Shown in pieces: positions 24,682-29,900 of a stretch of DNA of 29,900 nucleotides; the first letter of the stretch is position 1, and each line of letters begins with the position of its first letter. Source of the DNA: JBFGCT01 sp041581055 (GTDB lineage Bacteria > Actinomycetota > Acidimicrobiia > Acidimicrobiales > Ilumatobacteraceae); the NCBI GenBank assembly GCA_041581055.1, contig JBFGCT010000026.1:1-29900 (forward strand). The letters run 5' to 3'. The notes under the pieces are model-generated. The model searched no databases, had not been told where the DNA came from, and was given only the letters and a program-made list of their open reading frames with translations. Made by a program: the position numbers and the translations under genes.

Positions 24682-25908
24682 ATGAGTGCAATCCCGACAT
24701 CGCTCCCCCGCCCACTGCGCATCGTCGTGCGCATCGTCGGCGCCGGCGCCCTGGTGCTGGCGACCGGCTGCGGCTCGCCCGTCCCCGACCCCGCCTCGGG
24801 CGACCACGCCTATGGTGTCGTCGCCGCACCGCCGTTGCCGACGGCGGTGCCGACGAGCCGCTTCGACCCCGGGGCGCAGATCGCCGACGTCGACGGCTCG
24901 GTCGTCGTCTCGCTGACGGACGGCGAGCTGCAGTTCGCCCGCGACGGCGGCGCGGCGCGCACATCGGTACCCGTCGACGGCGACCCGGGGTTCGCCCGCG
25001 ACGGCGGCGCGGCGCGCACATCGGTACCCGTCGACGGCGACCTGGAGTTGCGGGCGGTGTCGGCCGACGGCAGCCGCGCCGCGTTGTTCGCCGGGGCGAA
25101 GGGGACGGGCAGTCGGGTGGTCGTCGTCGACCTCAACGCCGCCGAGCCCGTGGTCACCGAGTTCGACCTGCCGGGGCTGGTCGAACCCGAGGCCTTCTCG
25201 ACCGACGGCAGCTCGCTCTTCGTCATCGATCACCAGGTCGCGGCCGCGCCGGGGGCCTATCGCGTGCGGCCGCTCGACCTCGCCACCGGCCGGCTGGAGA
25301 CGATCCTCGGCCCAACGAAGGTCCCCTTCGGCGACGACATGAACGGCACCGGACGGCGGCAGGTGTGGTCGCCCGACGGGTCTCGCCTCTACACGCTGTA
25401 CATCCGCCAGACCCATCACCATCACGACGACGGCTCGGTGCACGCCCACGGCGACCCAGGCACGGACGGCTTCGTCCATGTGCTCGACCTCGACGAGGAG
25501 TGGGCCTTCTGCCTCGACCTCCCGAAGGGCTTCGGGGCCGGCGACCTCGACACGACCGCGCTCGCGGTCGCCCCGGATGGCAAGACGATCGCCGTCGCCG
25601 ACGTGACGGCCGGCGCGATCGCGTTCGCCTCGACGGTCGACCTGGCCGTCACCCGGACGGCGCCGCTTCCCGCCGGCGCGCTCGTCGAGGGGGAGCTGTA
25701 CCTCGGGATGACCCGGGGATCGCTGCTGATCAGCTCGGGCGACAGCGTGCAGTGGTTCGATCAGGATTCGCTCGCCCCGCTCGGCGAACCCGTGCTGGTC
25801 GGTGCGCCGGTGATGGCGATCACGTCGGACGCATGGGCGGCCCTCGTCTGGACCGACGCCCAGGAACACGGCCCGCTCCAGCTCCAACCCCCGAGCAGCG
25901 CATCCTGA
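24682..25908 (+). CDS. Lipoprotein with beta-propeller-like domain and His-rich loop
   Basis: 408 residues. The signal peptide ends in a lipobox-like LATGC (C30), so the protein is probably lipid-anchored outside the membrane. Repeated four-stranded patterns such as LRAVSADGSRAALFAG, PEAFSTDGSSLFVID, QVWSPDGSRLYTLYI and ALAVAPDGKTIAVAD are typical of TolB/YVTN-like beta-propeller blades. A loop THHHHDDGSVHAHGD (about residues 239-253) looks like a metal-binding site. A 19-residue unit, FARDGGAARTSVPVDGD plus two residues, is duplicated in tandem near residues 85-122. It lies 7 bp behind the putative anti-sigma gene, so it may be the sensor or effector of that ECF module, perhaps responding to a transition metal. 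That role is inferred. Confidence 0.72.
   Translation: MSAIPTSLPRPLRIVVRIVGAGALVLATGCGSPVPDPASGDHAYGVVAAPPLPTAVPTSRFDPGAQIADVDGSVVVSLTDGELQFARDGGAARTSVPVDGDPGFARDGGAARTSVPVDGDLELRAVSADGSRAALFAGAKGTGSRVVVVDLNAAEPVVTEFDLPGLVEPEAFSTDGSSLFVIDHQVAAAPGAYRVRPLDLATGRLETILGPTKVPFGDDMNGTGRRQVWSPDGSRLYTLYIRQTHHHHDDGSVHAHGDPGTDGFVHVLDLDEEWAFCLDLPKGFGAGDLDTTALAVAPDGKTIAVADVTAGAIAFASTVDLAVTRTAPLPAGALVEGELYLGMTRGSLLISSGDSVQWFDQDSLAPLGEPVLVGAPVMAITSDAWAALVWTDAQEHGPLQLQPPSSAS
24934..25047 (+). repeat. 57-bp in-frame tandem duplication inside the lipoprotein gene
   Basis: Units 24934-24990 and 24991-25047 are identical over their first 52 bp and differ only at their ends. Each encodes FARDGGAARTSVPVDGD and two more residues. 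The near-perfect DNA identity marks a recent duplication. Confidence 0.92.
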
Positions 25909-25912
25909 AGTT

Positions 25913-26036
25913 CCGGTGAGAGTTGGCGCGACCCCTCCGCCGCAACTCTCACCGCACGGAGCAACCTCGGCCCACCGGTGAGAGCTGGCGCGACCCCTCC
26001 GCCGCAACTCTCACCGCACGGAGCAACCTCGGCCCA
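25913..26036 (+). repeat. Two 62-bp tandem repeats, each with a 12-bp inverted repeat
   Basis: Units 25913-25974 and 25975-26036 differ by one base in the part compared (T or C in the left arm); a short third start (ccggtg) follows at 26037. In unit 1, cggtgagagttg (25914-25925) is the perfect complement of caactctcaccg (25943-25954) across a 17-nt loop. In unit 2 the arms are 25976-25987 and 26005-26016 with one mismatch. They lie in the 200-bp gap between the lipoprotein and GH130 genes. They could be a double terminator, a protein-binding operator, or a dispersed palindromic repeat (REP-like) element. No T-run follows. The remainder of the gap, 26043-26108, holds a possible -10 (gctaat, 26053-26058). 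Confidence 0.92.
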
Positions 26037-26108
26037 CCGGTGGCGGTACGGTGCTAATGCGCGCCGTCGGTCCGACGGCCGGAACGACCAGATCGAGCGG
26101 GGATTCCC

Positions 26109-27581
26109 ATGAGTGTGCTCCCGGTACGCCGTCACGACGACCTGCGCTTGCTCCCGGACCCGCTTCGCGTGATCGCCAAGCCGTTTCTGCCGGGAGAGGA
26201 CATCTTCCCCGAAGGGACGTCGCGCGTCGATGTCGTCCTTCGCCGCATCCTGGCGATGACCGAGGATGACGTCGTCGCGACCCTCGGCTCGACGGCCGCG
26301 GAGTTCGCCGGCCGGCACCAAGATTTCGACGCGGTGCTCGACCACAACTTCGCGCTGGTCGCCGGGCGGTTGGATGATCCAGCCGCGCTCTCAGCGGACC
26401 GTCGGCGATTGATCGGGGCCTATTTCACGCACGAGTACTCGATCGAGGGGGCCGCGCTCGGGAACCCGTCGATCGTCGCCGCGCCCGATCAGTCGGGCCT
26501 CGCCGACGGCGAGGTTCGGTTCATCATGAGCCTGCGCGCGGTGGGCGAAGGCCACATCTCCTCGATCGAGTTCCGGTCCGGCGTCATCGGCGACGACATG
26601 AAGATCGTGCTCGAAGAACCGAGTCGTCACGCTCAGACCGGTGACCGGACCGCCGCGATCTACGACAAGGGCTTCTTCACGACCAAGCTCGCCGACCTGG
26701 GCGCGATGAACGACGTCGCCGACATGGTGCTGGGTGATCTCGAGTCCGCGTTCACGATGGCAGAGCTGGAGGCGGCCATCTTGGGCCTCGACGAACGGGG
26801 GGTCGATCGCGCGATCTCGTCGAAGACGACGCGGCTGCTGCACTGGCTGGCCTCGTCGAACTACAGGATCGCGTTCCCCGACTCGACCGACATCTCCGAG
26901 CGGGTGATCTTCCCGAGCGGACCCACCGAGAGCCACGGCATGGAGGACGCCCGCATGGTGCGTTTCGTCGACGACGACGGCCGAGTCGTGTACTACGCGA
27001 CGTACACCGCGTTCAACGGCTTCCAGATCCTGCCGCAACTGATCGAGACGGCGGACTTCCGGTCGTTTCGCATCGCCACGCTGAGCGGGGAATGCGCCCA
27101 GAACAAGGGCATCGCCCTCTTCCCGAGAAAGCTCGGCGGCGAGTTCGTCGCCCTCGGGCGCCACGACAACGTCAACAACTTCTTGATGACCTCGAGCGAC
27201 GTCCGCATCTGGCGCAAGCCCGAGTTGATCCAGGAGCCGAGCCGTCCGTGGGAGCTCATGCAGCTCGGAAACTGCGGGTCACCGTTGGAGACCGAGGCCG
27301 GGTGGCTCGTGATCACGCATGGCGTGGGGCCATTCCGACGGTACGCGCTGGGCGCTGTGCTGCTCGATCTCGATGATCCGTGCCGTGTCCTCGGCCACCT
27401 GGCGGAGCCGCTCCTCGTTCCCGTGGGCGACGAGCGCGAGGGGTACGTCCCCAATGTCGTGTACTCCTGCGGCAGCATGATCCATGCCGACCACGTCGTC
27501 CTGCCCTACGGATTTGCCGACGTCGGGGCGAGTGTCGCCACGATCGCACTCGAGGAACTGCTCACTCGACTGACGCGGTAG
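26109..27581 (+). CDS. GH130-family glycosidase/phosphorylase (beta-mannoside-type)
   Basis: 490 residues. The N-terminal about 100 residues are a helical extension seen in the longer GH130 subgroups. The five-bladed propeller then shows HEYSIEGAALGNPSIVAAPDQSG, FIMSLRAVGEGHISSIEFR (family signature), SGPTESHGMEDARMVRF with the conserved ED/R cluster (E279, D280, R282) holding the catalytic Asp, ATYTAFNG, NNFLMTSSD, and GNCGSPLETEAGWLVITHGVG. GH130 enzymes phosphorolyse or hydrolyse beta-mannosides such as beta-1,4-mannosyl-glucose or beta-1,2-mannans. Cytosolic: no signal peptide. A GT4 glycosyltransferase follows 171 bp downstream, and the two probably make and break the same glycan. The start ATG is preceded by a weak purine stretch (gcgggga). 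Confidence 0.88.
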   Translation: MSVLPVRRHDDLRLLPDPLRVIAKPFLPGEDIFPEGTSRVDVVLRRILAMTEDDVVATLGSTAAEFAGRHQDFDAVLDHNFALVAGRLDDPAALSADRRRLIGAYFTHEYSIEGAALGNPSIVAAPDQSGLADGEVRFIMSLRAVGEGHISSIEFRSGVIGDDMKIVLEEPSRHAQTGDRTAAIYDKGFFTTKLADLGAMNDVADMVLGDLESAFTMAELEAAILGLDERGVDRAISSKTTRLLHWLASSNYRIAFPDSTDISERVIFPSGPTESHGMEDARMVRFVDDDGRVVYYATYTAFNGFQILPQLIETADFRSFRIATLSGECAQNKGIALFPRKLGGEFVALGRHDNVNNFLMTSSDVRIWRKPELIQEPSRPWELMQLGNCGSPLETEAGWLVITHGVGPFRRYALGAVLLDLDDPCRVLGHLAEPLLVPVGDEREGYVPNVVYSCGSMIHADHVVLPYGFADVGASVATIALEELLTRLTR

Positions 27582-27725
27582 GCCGGTCGCCCACCACGAC
27601 AACGGCCGGGGCCAGGCGGTTCGCCCGGAGGCCGCGACCCGAGCGGTCGTCGACCCCTCGTTCGCCCGGAAACCTGCTCTCACCTTGCGGCGGGCACTTC
27701 ACAACGAGACGTGGATACCCTCGCC

Positions 27726-27731
27726 CATATT
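27726..27731 (+). promoter_or_regulatory. Possible -10 element of the glycosyltransferase gene
   Basis: catatt lies 21 nt before ATG 27753 and is the most AT-rich hexamer of the 27582-27752 gap. It supports ATG 27753 over an in-frame GTG at 27711, which would be upstream of this promoter. No matching -35 is evident. Confidence 0.3.
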
Positions 27732-27752
27732 CCTGACTCCAGACCAGACGAC

Positions 27753-28823
27753 ATGGCCCAGTCGCCGCTCCGGGTCGCGGTGCTGGCGCCGATCGCCTGG
27801 CGAACGCCCCCGCGCCATTACGGCCCATGGGAACTGTTCGCCTCGCTGCTCGCCGACGGGCTCGTCGCGCTCGGCCACGACGTGACGTTGTTCGCCACGG
27901 CGGACTCCCAGACGACGGCGACGCTCCACGGCACGGCGGCCTGCGGCTGGTCAGAGGACCCGGACATCGATCCCAAGGTCGCCGAGTGCATGCACATCGC
28001 CGAGGTGTTCGAGCACGCCGGCGAGTTCGACATCATCCACAACGGGTTCGACTTCCTTCCCCTCACCTACAGCGGCCTCGTCGACACGCCGGTCGTCACG
28101 ACGATCCACGGCTTCTCCTCGAGCCGGATCGTTCCCGTCTACGAGCGCTACGACCCGACGACCGCCTACGTCGCCATCAGCGACGCCGATCGCCACCCCA
28201 CGCTGCACTACGCCGCGACGATCCACCACGGCATCGATGTCGACTCCTTCACATTGCATGGCCGGCCTGGGGACCACCTGCTCTTCTTCGGCCGGATCCA
28301 CCCGGACAAGGGCACCGCCCACGCCATCGAGGTCGCCCGACGGGCAGGGCGGCGGCTCGACATCGCCGGCATCATCCAGGACGAGGCGTACTTCCGGGAC
28401 GAGGTCGAGCCGCACCTGGACGGTGTTTCCGTCCGGTATCTCGGAACGGTTGACGCAGCCGATCGTTCGGAAGTTCTCGGCGGCGCACACGCACTGCTGC
28501 ATCTCATCGACTTCGACGAACCCTTCGGCTACAGCGTCGTCGAGGCCATGGCGTGCGGCACCCCGGTCATCGCCTACGACCGAGGGTCGATGAGGGAGCT
28601 GATCGACCACGAGACAACCGGATTCCTCGTCGGCGGTCGGGATGAGGCGACGCGCGTCGTCGACCTCGCCGGCCACCTCGATCGCGGCGCGATCCGTGCC
28701 GCCGCGGTCAAACGGTTCAACCTGTCGACGATGGTCGACCAGTACGTCTCGGTGTACCGAGCGGTCCTGGCAGACGGGGCACACACCCGACCGCGACGGT
28801 CGCCCAGCACCGCCTCGCCATAG
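27753..28823 (+). CDS. Glycosyltransferase family 4 (GT-B) protein
   Basis: 356 residues. The N-terminal GT-B domain starts LRVAVLAPIAWRTPPRHYGPWELFASLLADGLVALGHDVTLFA, with the typical acceptor-side loop, and includes DIIHNGFDFLPLTYSGLVDTPVVTTIHGF. The C-terminal nucleotide-sugar domain has LLFFGRIHPDKGTAHAIEVARRAGRRLDIAG and the GT4 signature EPFGYSVVEAMACGTPVIAYDRGSMRELI with its E-x7-E pattern. It transfers a sugar, commonly mannose or glucose from GDP- or UDP-sugar, to an acceptor not identifiable here. GH130-GT4 neighbours are a recurrent pairing in Bacteria. The C-terminus is an Arg/Ser/Pro-rich tail. Confidence 0.9.
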   Translation: MAQSPLRVAVLAPIAWRTPPRHYGPWELFASLLADGLVALGHDVTLFATADSQTTATLHGTAACGWSEDPDIDPKVAECMHIAEVFEHAGEFDIIHNGFDFLPLTYSGLVDTPVVTTIHGFSSSRIVPVYERYDPTTAYVAISDADRHPTLHYAATIHHGIDVDSFTLHGRPGDHLLFFGRIHPDKGTAHAIEVARRAGRRLDIAGIIQDEAYFRDEVEPHLDGVSVRYLGTVDAADRSEVLGGAHALLHLIDFDEPFGYSVVEAMACGTPVIAYDRGSMRELIDHETTGFLVGGRDEATRVVDLAGHLDRGAIRAAAVKRFNLSTMVDQYVSVYRAVLADGAHTRPRRSPSTASP

Positions 28824-28859
28824 CCGGCGCCCGGCGCTGACCGACGGCGCGTCCGCTCC

Positions 28860-28891
28860 TCAGTGGGTGGTGACCTCAGTAGGTGGTGACC
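28860..28891 (+). repeat. 16-bp direct repeat pair
   Basis: tcagtgggtggtgacc (28860-28875) and tcagtaggtggtgacc (28876-28891) are adjacent and differ at one base. They lie in the 148-bp gap between the converging glycosyltransferase and SRPBCC genes. They could be a small tandem duplication. Nothing else is recognisable in 28824-28971. Confidence 0.8.
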
Positions 28892-28971
28892 TCGCTCGCC
28901 CGGGTCGACGGCGCGGTCGTTGATCGAGCGCGGTGGCCGTCGTAGCCACAAGGTCGCTCATCGATCACGTG

Positions 28972-29478
28972 TCACCTGCCGGCGCCGACGTCTCGGTCGC
29001 CGAGTTCGGCGACTCGTGCTTCCAACTTGTCGATGGCCATCGCCCAACCCCGGCCGCCGGGAGAGTCGGCGGGAACGCCGATGTGTGTCATGACCATCTT
29101 GGTGCGCTCGCCGAGGTCGACGAGTTCGACCACGATCGAGGTCTCCATCGACGCGCCGGCGGGCATGCCCATCTGTTCGGCGGTCATGGCGTTGCCGTCG
29201 GCGTCGGCCAAGCTCTCCGTGTAGACGAGGCGGGTCTTCGGGTCGATCTCGCGATACTCGCCCACGAAGAACATCTGCATCTGGCCGTTGGGGGTCTCGA
29301 CTTCCATGGCGATGTGCCGCCGGCCGCCGACCCGAACGTCCATCTCGGCGCTCGGGATCTTGGCCCCCATCGGGCCGTACCAGTTGGCGAAGTGCTCGGC
29401 TTCGGTCCACATCGCCCAGATGAGGTCGATCGGAGCTTCGAAGGTGCGTTCGATCTGGACGTCTTTGGTTTCCGTCAT
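28972..29478 (-). CDS. SRPBCC (AHSA1/START-like) domain protein
   Basis: 168 residues, the normal length of the AHSA1 subgroup. Family features: VQIERTFEAPIDLIWAMWTEAEHFANWYGPMGAKIPSAEMDVRVGGRRHIAME at the N-terminus, FVGEYREIDPKTRLVYTES in the middle strands, and the long C-terminal helix GWAMAIDKLEARVAEL. The helix-grip fold forms a deep hydrophobic pocket for an unknown ligand. The start overlaps the stop of the ArsR-type regulator (ATGA at 29475-29478), the classical arrangement of ArsR-SRPBCC pairs. The ligand is unknown. Confidence 0.92.
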   Translation of the reverse strand: MTETKDVQIERTFEAPIDLIWAMWTEAEHFANWYGPMGAKIPSAEMDVRVGGRRHIAMEVETPNGQMQMFFVGEYREIDPKTRLVYTESLADADGNAMTAEQMGMPAGASMETSIVVELVDLGERTKMVMTHIGVPADSPGGRGWAMAIDKLEARVAELGDRDVGAGR

Positions 29479-29846
29479 CGGTCATGCTCTTTCTTCTCGT
29501 GGGTGGTCTGTAGGTTCCGGACGTAGTCGTCCATGCGGTCGAACCGGTCGTCCCAGATGTGCCGGTACTGCTCGGCCCAATCGGCGACCAGGGCGAGCGG
29601 GGCGGCGTCGATCGTGCACGGCCGAAACTGCGCGCGTCGGCCTCGGGAGACGAGCCCGGCGTGCTCGAGGACTTTGATGTGCTTGGAGATCGCGGGGAGT
29701 GTCAGTTCGAAGGGGGCGGCGAGCTCGTTCACACTTGCCTCGCCTTCCGCCAAACGTGACAGGATCGCCCGCCGGGTCGAGTTCGCGAGGGCAGCGAACG
29801 TCTCGTCGAGCCGGGCATCGTCGAGTGTCGCAGTCGCTGTTGTCAT
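29475..29846 (-). CDS. ArsR-family winged-helix transcriptional regulator
   Basis: 123 residues. The winged-helix domain is LDETFAALANSTRRAILSRLAEGEASVNELAAPFELTLPAISKHIKVLEHAGLVSRGRRAQFRPC, with the recognition helix at LTLPAISKHIKVLE. The C-terminus, DRFDRMDDYVRNLQTTHEKK, is the tail typical of ArsR proteins paired with SRPBCC partners. No metal-binding CxC of arsenic or zinc sensors is present, so it probably senses something else. ATG 29846 has a strong ribosome-binding site (ggagagggg, minus strand 29860-29852). An upstream in-frame ATG at 29864 lies before that site and is less likely. It probably represses its own operon through the inverted repeat upstream. Confidence 0.92.
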   Translation of the reverse strand: MTTATATLDDARLDETFAALANSTRRAILSRLAEGEASVNELAAPFELTLPAISKHIKVLEHAGLVSRGRRAQFRPCTIDAAPLALVADWAEQYRHIWDDRFDRMDDYVRNLQTTHEKKEHDR

Positions 29847-29864
29847 CGGCGCCCCTCTCCACAC

Positions 29865-29896
29865 TTTCCAGAGCCATTAATTAACTGATGTGGAAA
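29865..29896 (-). promoter_or_regulatory. Promoter/operator region of the ArsR-SRPBCC operon
   Basis: TTTCCA (29865-29870) and TGGAAA (29891-29896) form an inverted repeat around an AT-rich core containing the palindrome ttaattaa (29877-29884). This is the most AT-rich spot of the window. The position, 19-50 bp upstream of ATG 29846, suits a -10 region overlapped by an ArsR operator. Which half-site the regulator uses cannot be decided. Confidence 0.4.
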
Positions 29897-29900
29897 CTAC

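Noticed and set aside
27711..27752. GTG start at 27711 for the glycosyltransferase
   Set aside because: It adds residues not typical of GT4 proteins and lies before the best -10 candidate (27726-27731).

Overview
The window is about 70% GC, densely packed, and uses GTG starts, ATGA/GTGA gene overlaps and probable leaderless promoters. Together with the protein types (a NuoF-like flavoprotein, paired ECF sigma factors, an actinobacterial-type DinB with a GAAC-N4-GTTC SOS box), this suggests a high-GC actinobacterium, perhaps of the Acidimicrobiia (Ilumatobacter-like). The lineage is an inference from style; there is no rRNA or tRNA gene to confirm it.

Left part (1-4239, plus strand): the end of a secreted M14 metallopeptidase with a PPTTI-repeat stalk; an AhpD/carboxymuconolactone-decarboxylase-like protein whose reading frame runs through an in-frame TGA exactly where the second Cys of the CxxC redox motif should be (likely selenocysteine); a methyltransferase-like protein overlapping a FetB-type permease; and a CCC1/VIT-type iron/manganese transporter with a His-rich N-terminus.

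Minus-strand block (4256-8265): DNA polymerase IV with a perfect LexA-type palindrome at its start, galactose-1-phosphate uridylyltransferase, a small conserved actinobacterial protein, and an MDR-family oxidoreductase. Then comes a plus-strand ECF sigma factor with a translationally coupled membrane protein (8445-9706), a convergent stand-alone NuoF-like gene, and a divergent flavodoxin-fold gene.

Centre (12213-19604): a complete peptide/nickel-type ABC importer (lipoprotein, two permeases, two ATPases) that continues, through a 4-bp overlap and a short gap, into an endonuclease/exonuclease/phosphatase-family gene and a HAD phosphatase. It is followed by a secreted DUF839/PhoX-like protein and a modular N-acetylmuramidase.

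Right part (22541-29900): a 3 x 64-bp tandem repeat between convergent genes, a flavin-reductase-like gene with an expanded acidic repeat at its N-terminus, a second ECF sigma/membrane protein pair coupled to a His-rich lipoprotein, a 2 x 62-bp hairpin repeat, a GH130 glycosidase/phosphorylase followed by a GT4 glycosyltransferase, and an ArsR-SRPBCC operon.

The most notable item is the probable CxxU selenoprotein at 861-1826. A second theme is unusually frequent recent tandem duplication (15, 57, 62, 64 and 16 bp units and a 12/15-bp VNTR). I see no phage, IS element, CRISPR array or RNA gene. No gene-free stretch exceeds 300 bp; the longest gaps (about 200 bp) are described in the features.
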